A stretch of DNA of 64,000 nucleotides, taken from contig OX104114.1 in NCBI GenBank assembly GCA_944474755.1, positions 85,050,623 through 85,114,622 on the forward strand. Direction: 5' to 3'. Position numbers and translations under genes: made by a program. The notes under the pieces were generated by a model, which was not told where the DNA came from, searched no databases, and worked only from the letters and a program-made list of their open reading frames with translations. This DNA is from Limnoperna fortunei (Eukaryota; Mollusca; Bivalvia; Mytilida; Modiolidae). This document shows positions 25,206 to 37,599 of the stretch, piece after piece. Position 1 is the stretch's first letter. Each line of letters begins with the position of its first letter.

Positions 25206-26140
25206 GTCCGTTAAAGACACTGCTGATGCTTTGCAATTTATTTAATTTAAGACGTCACGGGGCTTTTAATAATTCTCAATTCAACACTATATGTTTGTCT
25301 TTACTGTATGAACTTGCCACAATATCCTTTGAATGTCTTGTACTATTACACAATTACAAATTTAAGGGGACTTAAATAGTCTATTCTAATATGACGTCCT
25401 TCAAACGCTTTGAAAACACACCTCTATTTAAATATTCAACAAAATACGGCTGTTCCAGCCATTTCAAAAACCCCGTGTGTTGATGTTTTTGCTTTAAAAT
25501 TTATTTTATTTTGTACCTTTGTAAGAAAATCCAATAGATAACATGTTTTCACGATATTAAGTCCATTTTCTATTCTATGCCTTTATTGTTTACATGTTAC
25601 AAGTCTTCCTTGACTTTAGCTACGTTGTGTTTTCAAGGGACGTTGTTGCGTTGTTTACAATGACGTTCAATGCAAACCGCGAGGCTTTTCCCGCCCCCAC
25701 CACAAACGAATTTACCGTTACGTATCAAAATGAAAACGCAACCGAATTTCAAAATGTTGATTAATTGTGGAAAATAACTGTCGATTTAAATTTGCACCAT
25801 TGTGGATCTAAAACAGGAGCAGAAGATCGCCCAAATGCGGTAAACGGTTTTCATTTCTCACGCAAACACAGCAACACATGAACAGTCCCAGACACGCCAC
25901 ACGGCGACTGATGTAATGAAGCATTTAATTTTGTCGTTCTTTGTTTTGATTGTTAAATTTTATTGTAAATGTTAATAAATATGTTTGTTTGTTTTTAATT
26001 TATATTTCTTCGTTTTTTTCTACTAAGTTTTACACGAGAAATATAATAATTTCGAAACAAGGGAGGTTCTCGGAAATTTGGAACAGCCAAAATAAATCTT
26101 TACCTAGGTAGTCGCGAAATGTAAAATTTCTGTATTTTCA
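25206..26140. other. Intergenic, nothing recognised
   Basis: A GC-richer patch at about 25640-25920 stands out from the AT-rich surroundings but holds no open frame or motif that I can name. Confidence 0.4.
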
Positions 26141-26326
26141 TATCAGAATCGAAATAATTCATGGCTGCCCCAATTTTATGGATTATTAAAATATGGGTAA
26201 GCATTATATTCATGATATTTTACCATTTGCTAACGCTCATGGCAAAATATTCATGAATATAATGCCTACCCATATTTAAATAATCCATAAAATTGGGGCA
26301 GCCATGAATTATTTCTTAACCTGATA
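26141..26326. repeat. Near-perfect 165-bp palindrome (fold-back element)
   Basis: The left arm (26151-26226, 76 nt) and right arm (26239-26315, 77 nt) are reverse complements with only three substitutions and one single-base gap. They enclose a 12-base loop. The arms start with GAAATAATTCATGGCTGCCC. A further short inverted pair (tatcag at 26141, ctgata at 26321) lies outside a few unpaired bases. A transcript would fold into one long hairpin. The structure fits a fold-back MITE; no target duplication was identified. Confidence 0.9.
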
Positions 26327-27239
26327 ATACAAGTGTATCTAGACGTACATTGGATTTAACAGTTAATTGATTAATTTCGCAAATAGATGAGTTCTTTTTT
26401 TTGCTATAAATTACACTCAGACACTATAACTGATGACTATTGTAATATAAAAATATTTTGATTTGGTATTTGTTTTAGTACACAAGCAGTTATGGTAAAT
26501 TGCTATTACAATGCATAACTGTGTTGGGTGTGTAATGTGAAGATATAAAATGGAGAATATTCATGTAAAATATATATTTGCAATAATTATGTCTTTCCTC
26601 GGTATTTTTTTATTTCTATTAGTTTAAATCGTTACTAATGACGAATAATCTTTTTTCGCATTTCTCAAGGAAACCGGTAGCTCTGAAGAACACGAGCTTC
26701 CTTGATGACACCCACAGTAACAAAGAACAAACCGCGCTTATTTGAAAATCTACAACCCTCTTCTTTAAAAGTTATTAAAAAAGATTAATAGCCTACTGTC
26801 TATTTTTGTTAGTTAACAGTTGTGCTTGATTTAGTTTACTTAGCGAAATATGCGGTTTACCAATGTATTAATATACGTTATGTCTGTTGGTTGTCAACTG
26901 TTTATTGTTTAATTCCATAGACATAATTGTGTGATTACTTTTTGGGATTGGTAAACCCGTTTTAGATCTCAGTTTGTAACAAGGTCACTCTGATTGGTCA
27001 AAAAACTTGATTATATATGAAACAGATCAGTAAAATATGACACTCTGACATAAAGAGTCATTATTATATATTAGAGGTATAGGTCATTATATCGAAACAA
27101 AAAATGGCATGTACATGTAGATGTAATTCTTGGCGTATAAATAACTAGAAAAACTGCTCACTTATTGATACCCCCGCTACCCAATTTTCAAAACATCCCA
27201 AATATTAGTCTGATCAAAAAAGTTTTAAATATCACGTGT
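26327..27239. other. Intergenic, nothing recognised
   Basis: AT-rich sequence without supported genes or repeats. Confidence 0.4.
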
Positions 27240-27690
27240 ACAATGGGACTATTTGACATAGAATCTGTAAAGGTTTATCAAATTTCATTCAGTGGTGTAG
27301 ATGGAGTTGCGGATAAGAGATGGACACCCTTACTTAATGACAAAGTCCATATTTTTCTATGGGAAACCTCAAATATTATTCCGATTAAGATGTAAAATAT
27401 CAGGTGCACAATGGAACTATGCGACAAAGATTCTGTAAAAGTTTCATTAAATTGCATTTAGTGGTGTAGGTAGAGTTGCGGATAAGAGATGGTAACCGCC
27501 CGTCCTCCCCCCCCCCCCCAACCTTGGTCCATGTTTTGATATGGTAAGCCCCAAATATCATTCCGATCAAAATGTGAAATATCAGGTGCACATTGTGACT
27601 ATGTGACAAAGATGTGTAAGATTCATCAAATTCCCTTCAGTAATGTAGGAGGAGTTACGGATAAGAGAAAGTGAAACGAACGGACGGAGA
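27240..27690. repeat. Diverged tandem repeat, three units of about 170-178 bp
   Basis: The word gagttgcggataagaga occurs at about 27305 and 27473 and as gagttacggataagaga at 27651, each preceded by a (t/a)aatttcattcagtggtgtag-like word and by gac(a)aaagattctgtaaaag-like sequence. The array ends in a purine-rich cggacggagacagacagacg run. A poly-C tract sits in the second unit. Confidence 0.8.
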
Positions 27691-28689
27691 CAGACAGACG
27701 AACGGAGAGACGAACACCCCATCATTATATAGCTACCGCTAAATTTCTATGACAATCGAGATGACCAATACGTTGTCCATTATGATCTATGATTTATCTG
27801 TTGATCACATGTGTTGCTTGGTTATATTCAATTATTATTGCAGATATAAATAAAAATACAACACTTTTTTCAATGTAGGTATTTAACAATTTCAAGCATT
27901 TTCTAATAATAACGAGAAACATGAGAAACCTTAACATATGGCGAAAACGAAAAATATGCAAATCTCTAAAATCGGAAGTGACCTAAACTTTGGACGTGTT
28001 GGAACACCTTGTTTAAGACAATACTGATAAGACTCACAGGGCTAATCCTGCAAGTAGTCATTGAGCGGCCTCTTGTTTAGTGGTTGACTGGTTATTAACT
28101 TGACGGGAACCATAGCGGGTGACGTATTTAAAGAATATCATAACCCTTTAGATTTTAACACTGGAGCATAGTCGTAGCTACACAGTGAAAAATATTTAGC
28201 CCTATCAAAATATGCATGCTTTTCAATGTGCAGTCACATGTTCTTGTAAGTACATCGTCGTTTATCTAATTGATGTCCTAACTATAGCAATACTACTTAT
28301 CGCTGGACATTAGGCAACCATTTAGCCAATAAAATTTTTCAGACACAACAGGTTAATTTTCAGCAGATATGACTAAAAACAAAAAATATCATATTTAATA
28401 TTTTGTAATAATTAGTCAAAAAGTTTTTTCTAAAAGAAATGAAGACAAAGCGTGACATCGTTTATGTATTTATACAGTTTGATGTCTATACGATTTCCAA
28501 GCAATTACATCTCGTATCTAATTTAATGTGTTAGCTACAAAGAAATCCTTTTAAATTATCAGATCAGATGTTTTACAAGTAAAATAAATGTAAAAAGTGC
28601 AAAACACACTATAAAATAATTATTGCTTAATGTGTGTAGTTTTTTTTCACCGTTTTTGCGCTTAAGAAATTAATAATACAAGAACAAAA
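27691..28689. other. Intergenic, nothing recognised
   Basis: No supported genes, RNAs or repeats. Confidence 0.4.
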
Positions 28690-28985
28690 TTGTAACTGCC
28701 AAAACAGTATCGATTATTGGGTAGGAGCGGAGAATTTAGTCCTTTATCGGCTGCAATACGCTTACTCGTTTTCGAAATCAACAAAAGGGTTCTTTATTGT
28801 GCAAGGAGCGTAGCACTCTCCAAACACGTTTCCTTCTACTGAACGCGGCCAGGCTCTCCGTATTCCTGACACCCTCCCCCCATTACAAAACGAGAGAGTC
28901 TCTCCTATTAGCTACCCGGCAACACGCTATGCTGCTCTGTGTGTCTAGCACTGGGATCCCTCCAAGAATGGTGCCAGTGATCCGA
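28690..28985 (+). repeat. Dispersed repeat, copy 1 of 2
   Basis: It aligns with 39429-39724 in the same orientation: both contain gtgcaaggagcgt(a/g)gcactctc, then aaacacgtt, cgagag(a/g)gt, ctacccgg or ccacccgg, and end cactggga..ccctcc(a/c)a. The two copies differ at perhaps one base in five to six. The unit is GC-richer than its surroundings. An open frame covers copy 1 (28797-29162) but is not conserved in copy 2, so it is not called coding. The family is unknown to me. Confidence 0.8.
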
Positions 28986-30665
28986 CTTGAGGCAATGCGT
29001 TTACAGCCTAATTTAAAGTGTGATCTCGCGTACTGTATCACTGACAACTTCTGGCTGGCGTATAAAACATTATTTATAGCCAACAAACTTAGTTTAAAGG
29101 TAATTATGGGTACTGCGACGATTGTAATGGTCCTGACAGACATAGCTACCAGCAGAATCTAGGATTGCGAACAGGAAATGCTCTCAGGCTTTAATATGGT
29201 AGTCTTGTAGATCATAGTGGGTAAAGGATTTCCCAAAGTTTCTTGCGCAATACTCCTTTGGTAGATGTAGAGCTTTGTAGTCGTTACAGAAGACACGTGT
29301 TCAGTCCAAACCTAATTATGAACTTTTCTAGCGACTGTAACATGTACTCATTAGATCATTCTATTTGATTTATTGTTTGTTTGTTAACGTGTATTCGTCC
29401 TAAAGTATGGCCAAAATATTAAGAAAAAGTGAGGTTGACTTCACAGACCATATCAGATATTAACTAGAATACAACATTATTCTAAAGTTTTCTGCAGAAC
29501 TAGTAAATGATGAAATGAAAATTAACTGGTGTGGAATATATATTTTCCCATAAATAATTAAAATAACCTACCATGCCTTCGCTTTTTTTGTTCAAATGTT
29601 GATTGGCTATATGGTAGTTCGTTTGTAAGTAAATTTTCGCTTCTTCGCTTGTCTTGAAAATAATTCACTGCAGGTCGATTGTAAATCAGTTTATAAGACG
29701 CTTGGCCATATGGCACGTTTTTGCAATATGGTACGTTGTATTGTTTTGTCACAGTTTTAAGTTGTTTTTCTTCAATGATTAAGATTCGATGTCTACCACA
29801 GCTATTGCTACGCTTTGCCATATGGTGCGTTGTTGCAAGTCCGTTGTTCGGGTACCTGGTATGTCGTTTTAGTCCCTCCTTTAGTTTTTGTGTACCTTGT
29901 TTATCTATTGGATCCGATGTAGCAACTCATTTAATGTTAAACTTTACTTTATGTTGAAAGCAATTGTGCACCGCTTGAATCCATGGTAATTTATTGTTAT
30001 TCTTTGTCCACTTTTTTACATCGCTGTAAGCCAGTTTTTGCTTCCTTGGTTTTACGGTATGTTGTCACTTTTTGTTTTACTTCGTAACATAATACTTAAT
30101 TGCACATTAATGCCAGTTTTTGAATTGCTTTGATAGTTTGAACTTTGTTGTAACTCAGTTTCTCCCTCTCTTAGCTATTTGGAATGTCCCTTTTTGCGAT
30201 CCTTGGGTATGTACTTAGTAAGTTTTTAGTATATTTTATCACTGATATTATTTTTCTATTGTATGTTTTAGGGAGAATATTTCAGCTTAATTTTTCACAT
30301 AGCAGTCTAGCAAAGAATTATACTTAACGTAAGGAATTAATAGATTGCTATATTTAATTACATGTCGCTGAATTCATTTGATGACAAAAATTGAAACGAT
30401 GGACACTTGAAAAAGACGGGAAACGTAATAGGTGGGTCCAACAGATGTTCGTGTAATATGATAGAATGGATAATGTCAACATGTCCACAAGTCATGGTTC
30501 ATTGAACGATTTTATTGACCATAAACGTCCCACTACATAGAAAAGTCATTGTTAATTTGGGGGAATCCGAAGTATTTCGAGAAGTTCCGAAAGTACATAA
30601 ATTTGTGTTGGTCTGAAGCTGTGGCAGAACGGATTGTTTCCGGGACGAGACTTGAGATTCTGATA
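28986..30665. other. Upstream region of gene B with weak internal repetition
   Basis: Between about 29580 and 30240 words such as gccatatggcacgtt, tttgccatatggtgcgttg and acggtatgttgtcac recur irregularly, which suggests a very old tandem repeat. No gene is supported. No canonical TATA box is placed convincingly before the ATG at 30666. Confidence 0.4.
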
Positions 30666-30714
30666 ATGAAGAGTTGTATCTGTTTGTTAATAACTCTGGG
30701 TTTGTTCGCCACAG
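30666..30714 (+). CDS. Gene B, exon 1: signal peptide
   Basis: ATG at 30666 opens MKSCICLLITLGLFAT, a good signal-peptide core. The exon ends with a single G before donor gtaaat (30715). That G joins the GT at 32558 to make Gly, so the mature start region reads LFAT-G-ALSLVSESG, with a plausible signal peptidase site after ALS or nearby. The intron is phase 1 and 1843 bp long. A second possible signal exon lies at 31736, also in phase 1; this one has the stronger signal peptide. Confidence 0.75.
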
Positions 30715-31735
30715 GTAAATGCTGATTGTATATAGTTTGTTATTTAATTATATTCTACTTAATGTTTTCCAGTATTTTTGACTTAAATTCATGATTAATA
30801 TGGACAGGTCACGTATATGACTGACAAAATGTTTTACAACGAAATATTTTGTGTATACAGTTTATGTTTTGTTGTTTATTCTGACAATTTTAAGTTGCAG
30901 AACGTGTCACAATACGAATGCAAAGGTCTTTATTGTTGTTAATATAAAATTACACGCACACACTTTTCTAAATAATAACGATTATTCAATTTAAAAATAT
31001 AATAGTAATACTAATACGCATGCAATCAGAATTGATGTTAACATAGAAATCATAATAATTATGCATAACACAACATATCATAAATTGAGGAATACAGTTC
31101 ATATTTCTGCTGATTTTAACAGGTTTCAAGGTATGTCTTATACGGTGCTGTACAAGGAAATGTGTACATATTTTTAAATTTGTCCGCATATAAGGATGTG
31201 GAATTATTTTGTCTATGTCGTTTATTCATAGAATGTGTCAAAACCGTGTCACTGGACATCATGTACGATTGACGCTATTTTAGGCGTGTATTTGATTGAC
31301 ATGGTACATGTACAAACAAACATAAATATAACAAAGGTCGACGGATACGCATAAAAACGTAAATTTGTCATACATGTAGCTGATACTAAAACAATAATTA
31401 TATATAAAAGCTTATTTTTCAGTCGTCATAAAAAACTGATTATTTGTGGTTTTTTATCTGAATGTTGTGGGAGCGGGAATATTTATTTTATTTTTTTAGG
31501 GGGAAGGGGGTGTATATATTTTATTATTGTTTTTGGAGGGATGGGGGAAGCTACACTACTATTTGACAGTCGCAAGCCTTCTCGGTTGAATGTGAATCGA
31601 CCCCTAGTCAGTCGAGATCGATCTGGATTTTTAAATTGAACCTCTAACAGCAAACAACAGAATGCTACCAATTTTGTTAATAATTTGCGTGAGACTTATT
31701 TTTTAGCATTTTTGAGTATTTGTTTTACAAGCAAA

Positions 31736-31778
31736 ATGAACAATTTTATTATTCTGTATTACTTAGCAAATATTATCG
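31736..31778 (+). CDS. Candidate alternative first exon of gene B
   Basis: ATG at 31736 opens MNNFIILYYLANII followed by a single G and a perfect donor (gtaagt, 31779). This is phase 1, so it could splice in frame to the exon at 32558. The peptide is hydrophobic but lacks a basic start and is short for a signal peptide. It may be a duplicated first exon, an alternative start, or chance. The donor lies inside the left target-site duplication of a SINE, so the insertion left the donor intact and made a second copy. Confidence 0.3.
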
Positions 31779-31917
31779 GTAAGTCATTTGATTTTTTTTT
31801 GTTTGAATGGTGTTTTAACGCCACTTTCAGCAATTTTTCAGCTATTTCATGGCGTCCAGTTTTTATTGGGGGAGGAAGCCGGAGAGAACCCCCGACCTGC
31901 GGTAGTAAGTCATTTGA
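31779..31917 (-). mobile_element. 5'-truncated SINE with 13-bp target-site duplication
   Basis: The SINE 3' part lies at about 31800-31904, reading on the minus strand as a CGCAGGTCGGGGG start and a TGGCGTTAAAACACCATTC end. It is bounded by exact copies of GTAAGTCATTTGA at 31779-31791 and 31905-31917. The tRNA-like head is absent, as expected for incomplete reverse transcription. The exact duplication means this is one of the younger insertions in the window. It sits in the intron of gene B. Confidence 0.9.
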
Positions 31918-31964
31918 AGGACACCATTTGACACGATGTATGGGTAAAATGAAAACACGGTTTT

Positions 31965-32110
31965 CAGTCCTGGGACATATACTTATAACAGAGTCCGGGA
32001 ATATTACCTTGTAACGGAGTTCTAGGATATATACCTCGAGCAGAGTTCGGGGACATACCTTGGAACAGTCAGGAATGTCTACCTTGTAAGAGAGTCCGGG
32101 GACATATACC
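31965..32110. repeat. Short tandem repeat, about five units of 30 bp
   Basis: Units of the form gagtccggggacatataccttgtaac recur with changes (agtccgggaatattacct, agttctaggatatatacct, agttcggggacatacct, gagtccggggacatatacct). They lie in the intron of gene B just after the SINE. Confidence 0.7.
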
Positions 32111-32557
32111 TGGCGAAAACTTGTTGGGGCTATTGTTTTTTGCTGTTGAGTGGTCGTGAGTTGCTAGCGAGTTGTACTAGGCTTGAACCTTTTTCGCCAG
32201 CCTTTGTTAAACTTTCCAAGAGTCAATATTGTACCTATCAAATTTTGACAGAGCGATAATCGGCATCGGCTAAAAACGACAATAGAACAATAGCTTTGCT
32301 AGCAACAAGATGTCAAGCCTAGCTAGATTTTCGGCTGTCAAGTGGCTTGTCGAAATAGTACTTGCGATTCGGTATTTGTCGCCAGTTTTCGTTAACCTTT
32401 CGACATATTGGTGCTGTACTTAGTCCCCTGTGACATATGGTCTCTTTGTATTGTCCTCGTATTTGTCCTATAAGTTACCAGTGTATAATCTTTGTGAATA
32501 TAGTGTTCTGTCTGATTTGACGATGCATAGTGATAATTTTATAATAATTTATTTCAG

Positions 32558-33987
32558 GTGCCCTTTCGTTGGTTAGCGAATCTGGTCAATTAAACAGTAT
32601 TGATATTGCAAAGCGAAGTGTACATACACCGTTGTACTTGGAACGTACACAGAGGAGCAGAAGGGAGAGTAGTTCCGATGGGTTATTAAAGGCAAAGCAA
32701 ATAAAGGCGCAACAAATAAAAACTGAAAATTTGAAGGCAAAACGAGTAAAAGCAGACCGCATCAAAAGTGATACTATCATTTCGGAAACCATTGTGGTAA
32801 AAGGTAGTCGCCCAAAACCGGAACCATTGGCTGAAATACGATCTTTCGAAGAGCCAGCGAATACCAGAAACCCAGCTACGCAGTCTGAAAGATCATCATC
32901 AAAGTCACCGACGTATATAAGGGTGGACGATTTAACTAGATCAGAACCTGTTAACATTGACATACAACTGCCTTTTAGGTCATCAAGTAGCCAATCCCGT
33001 ATTGAATCTAATCAGGATCCATCCCCAGTCTCCCGCAGAGGTCGAAGACGCAGAAAGAAGGTCAAGTCCACTCAAAATTTAGATGAGTTGATGGGACTTA
33101 GTCCGAATGTAGAAGCATCGCCCAGCGCTTCAGGACGGTCAGAGACAAGAAGCCGCAGACGATTTAGTCAGGTCGAAAATCCACTGGAGAGTTCAAACTT
33201 TCAAAATAGCAACAGCTTCGTAGATCCAAAGCGTTCTAGTCCTATGGAGCTATCAATCCAGCCATTAGAATCACAGCCAATCGATATGGAGTCTACTGGT
33301 AGATCTGGTGTTTTAAGAGCCCAAGAAATAGCTGCCAATAACATAAGAACAGGTTCTATGAAAGCTGACTCGATCGCAGCTGATCACATTCGAAGTAGAA
33401 GAGTAAATGCTAAAACACTACGTATCGACGATGGGAAGCTAGCCAGCATGTCATTTTTTGTTCATCCGGATCAGAAAGATTCGAACTTAGTTATTGACAA
33501 ATACGAGTCAACGTCTCCTACGGAGAGTAGCGTAATGATGACAACGGATGTGACACCAAATAATGAATTCATTCGACCAAAAGATCCAAGCTACACAGGA
33601 ATTGACAACACTCAAACAGTGTCCGATAATTACCCAACGGAACCTTTGGTCGACAGCAATCAAAATAGACTTTCAAGAGAGGGCCTAAAGTCAAAAGTGT
33701 ACTTAAATCCATCTGTGCAAACTGTGAAACAGGAACCAGAACTATCACCTAGTCTAGAATTGCTGGGAATCACTCGTCAAAACCGCCCGGAACTAAATAT
33801 GTACGTTGAGCAACCTGTGATTAAGCAACTCATAAGACCAATTGTTCAATTTAGATATTCGGCAACAAATAATAGGCCACAAACAATAGGCCTTGTTTCT
33901 AATTTAGGTCAAACTGAATATATAAGCGACAATTACAATTCCGTCCAAAAGTCCGTTAATTCGATCAATGACGGCTATTTCTTATGA
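32558..33987 (+). CDS. Gene B, exon 2: secreted Ser/Arg-rich protein with pentad repeats
   Basis: This 1.43-kb exon follows acceptor tttatttcag and with exon 1 gives about 492 residues. After the signal peptide come a dibasic site (IAKRSV) and a first run of seven or eight five-residue repeats, LKAKQ-IKAQQ-IKTEN-LKAKR and on, at about 59-95. A Ser/Pro/Arg-rich stretch with a strongly basic RRGRRRRKKVK site follows near 180-190. A second pentad run, LRAQE-IAANN-IRTGS-MKADS and on, lies near 265-305. A less repetitive C-terminal third ends SINDGYFL. Each pentad has an aliphatic residue at position 1 and a small residue at position 3, a period that fits a coil or ladder built from beta strands. 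There is no transmembrane segment. I do not recognise the protein. Secretion is well supported; matrix function is inferred from its neighbours. Confidence 0.85.
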
Positions 33988-34065
33988 GAAAGAATTTGTT
34001 TATGATAAAATTCTCAAAATTGAGAGTTACCAAACTAAAATCTTTAATGGCAATAAGTACATGCC

Positions 34066-34071
34066 AATAAA
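34066..34071 (+). terminator. Poly(A) signal of gene B
   Basis: A canonical AATAAA lies 79 bases after the stop of gene B, the usual position for a short 3' UTR. Confidence 0.6.
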
Positions 34072-37000
34072 ATGAGAATACCTAATTTAATTTGAATCTT
34101 CCATCGTGCGGGGGTAAAAATAACGATTATAATATATGCATTAAAATGTCTTTTTTGTTTAACTCGCCTCATGTTTCTCAAAGATATTATGGTGCATAGG
34201 AAGTGGATAGACGCACTTTAAATTGTGATGACACCTATAATAACAAGAATTCTTGTATTTATGTTTTACATATTGTGGGCATCTTTTTTAAAACTTAAAT
34301 TAATTGTTATTTATTGTTTCATTTAATTACACGTTCAATTAAACTTTCTTTGAGTTTTCATTTTTAAAATGTGAACAGAGACTCATCGGGTATGATAATT
34401 AGGAATAATAATAATGGACATACAAATCTTTAATGACAGTCGTTATCTGCGATTAAAGTGGACGAAAGCTATTCCAGAGAATTTGCAATCGAACATTCCG
34501 CGCACACGGCCGAGTATAAAGAAACAGACACATACTAACTTTGAACTTCATTTGACATAGAATTTTATATTGCAAACCTCCTACTGGAGCAAAATAAACG
34601 CGTTTACTTATTATTTTTATTTTTATGTGACTAACTGTCACTGGCTATGAAACGATTTTAAGGTCACGCTTACATCTTTACGATTTCAATAATCTTCTTG
34701 TTGATCTTTCTTGTCAATGTATACCTATCGATACGTTGCAATAACGCAAATTACCATCGTCGGAAACAAGCATCCGGTCGCGTTCTCGCTTTAATTCAAT
34801 AAATTTAATTAGCCAATGGGGACGAGGTTTATTGAATAAAACATTTTTGACTAGTTATAAACCGATCGCCGAAAATACAAGCAACCAATAACAAAAGGAC
34901 TTTAAATATTCATGAAAACGAGAAAATATCTAGGGTCGGTAAGTGGTAGCAAACTAGAGTGCTACCATATGTGGGTTTCCGACGATGGCAATTTGCGTGT
35001 TTTGTTATTTCTTGTTAAACGTGTTACATTCATTACTTGTGCATTTATTATCAACCCCTCATTCAATTTTAGGTCATTCAGTTTTTATTATCAAAATAGC
35101 GCTCACAATGTGTGAGGCGTAATACGGATGTAATTTTAAAGTGAATTTTAAATAATACACAACAACAAAAAATGTTCTACAAGGGTAAATATTGTACGAT
35201 ATATTGCAGTATAAACATAATATTAATGTATTGACTTGAGATAAACACGATATAAGAACTCGGAACAAAAACCGAAACGGGCTCGACAGAGCTTCCTTCG
35301 CCTTTTCCGTTCCAATCCTCGTCCTTGTAGTGTGTTATTGTGACAGATGATTAACGTATAAATGGTCTGACGTGCAATTATATAACCAAACAAAGTAACA
35401 GAAAAACAAATATCGCTTATACAGACAGACATTTCGCGTCGGACGGATACTAGAGTTGCATACATGCTGATAGACAATAAGTTACGACAGACTGATAGCA
35501 ATTAGGAGCGTACATATGGAAAGAAAAGGACAGATAAACTTAAGTCAGTTGGGCGGACAGACAAGAAGCTTATGTACGGATAGAAAGACAAGTGGCGTAT
35601 GTATACGAACAGAGTGACACTTTAAGTACATTGTATAATATGCTTGCAATTAATTGGAAGTGAATTTAAAATGCAATGTAACTGATGTTATATATAGGCA
35701 GTCAATGCAAATACAGATGACTGCACAATTGGTTTTATTTCTAAAAATGTTTTGTATTATAAAACCTAGCCATGGAATAACGCGCTGGTAGTTTAGATTA
35801 CGATCCTAACTTTAGGAAAAGTGTACTCGACTTCAACCGTACTTTAGAAGTTTCACTTCCGAAGATGAGGACTTCCTGTACTCAGGCGTTTTGCACCAAT
35901 AATATCTCAAACAAAATAACGCGTAAAGAGTGTACATCATATGGAAACATGAATGTACTAGAGGACAAATAACACATGCCATGGCCGTAAATGAACTACA
36001 TGGTAGAGAACTATCTCGTCTTATTTTGGATAACAAACTATTTTTTTATTTACGTTTTCGTCACATTAACCACATGTGTAAACAATTATGTTCAGGCTTG
36101 GTGGTTAGCGTAAAAATTATTATCATTATAATAATTCTATAGTTCAATGTTGAGTTCTTGGACTGATACGAGGACTGGACCAACAAAACGAACTGTCCAA
36201 CTTATACCCGTAGATTTATGTTTGATTACCTCCCATTTATAGACGAGTCGCATTGTGGCCGCTACAAGAAGCGAAACTCTTACTACCAATCTCTAAAACG
36301 TTTTCTATTGTCTGCCTGTCCTTTTACGCCTATCATATTTTTCAGTTGATTTGGGTTACGTACATTTAACACGAAAATACATGTAGCTGATATACAGCAA
36401 AGTTGACTCTAAGCGATAATTTAATCATTTTAGAGAATTACCTGTTTGTTCTAATTCGTTGCATATGTTAGGACCATTTGAAGCTTCAGAATAAAATTTA
36501 AATTATAAAAGGAAAATCGCGAAATCATACACATCCCTTATTAGAATGCGAGAAAACTAATACTCAAGGAGTGTACCTAATGTATGAATATCAGTTGTAA
36601 TTTCTAACGACTATTCCAGTTGCAATCTCACGTTTCGGTCTTTAACAAAAAATATTTAACCCCGTATTTAATTTAATTCCACACCTGATATTGAACTCTG
36701 CTGAACCTGTAAATTAAGGATGGTATTTTGTCACTTTCAAAATAACACAAGGTTTAAAAAAAAGGTTCTTCTTGTAAGGAATTCGTACAGTAACAAAACT
36801 TGATGATGTGTCATTTATTAATTGAAATAAGTGATTGAAAACTTGTCTCTTGGAATCCATTAAGAAATATTCGGTATTGTTCATATTTGTCAGTTGGCTT
36901 TTCGACATCTGTGTAGTAAATTTATAAAAGAAAGTCATTGAATAGGTCAAACGGTAAAAATATACTTGTTTGGAAGATTAAAACCCGAAGCATCAATATT

Positions 37001-37267
37001 AAATATGTATATCAACGAAAATATATAAACTTGAATATTTAATATAAATTGTTAATCTAACGTAACGAACTCGTGAATACCTCGTTTTTACTCAAGAAAT
37101 ACTTTTTCCCTGTTCCTCTTTGCGTAAAATTTCTGAAATCGCGTGATCAGTATTACACAATTCGCACCTACATGTACCTTAAATCAAAAGGGCTTTTTAA
37201 AGTACTGTCGTACTGTTTTTTGGGGCAGATAACTTAGAAGTAAGTAAACTAAAACGATTTTATATTA
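34072..37267. other. Intergenic, nothing firm recognised
   Basis: There are only short open frames without context. A stretch at about 35770-35900 (gtgtactcgacttcaaccg ... ttttgcaccaataat) weakly resembles the middle of the SINE and may be a very old copy. Confidence 0.4.
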
Positions 37268-37347
37268 TTTGTCTGTTTGTTTAACGCCACTTTCATCAGC
37301 CATACCACGGCGGCCGAAGAAAAGCCCTGACCTTCGGTAAAAAAATG
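37268..37347 (-). mobile_element. SINE 3' fragment
   Basis: ttaacgccactttcatcagc, then ccacggcggcc and ccctgaccttcggta match the minus-strand form of the SINE 3' half, with the middle partly deleted. Confidence 0.65.
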
Positions 37348-37536
37348 AAGTGGTGTGAATAACAGTTTCGTAAAAAATATCAATTTTAATTTCAATTACA
37401 CAGTTACAAGTACAGTTTTTGCATTTGTTTAAGGAAACCATGGATCAACATTATACAATGGTATACATAACAGAACCTGGTAAAACCGACAGTATACGAG
37501 TAAATAGTAACCATTATCGCTATTAAAAACCTAATC

Positions 37537-37539
<3 letters not shown>

Positions 37540-37597
<58 letters not shown>
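37540..37597. repeat. (TA)n microsatellite
   Basis: An uninterrupted alternating TA run of 57-58 bases, probably variable in length between individuals. Confidence 0.97.

Positions 37598-37599
<2 letters not shown>

Noticed and set aside
28797..29162. 121-codon + strand frame as a gene
   Set aside because: It lies largely in a dispersed repeat whose second copy (39429-39724) does not keep the frame.
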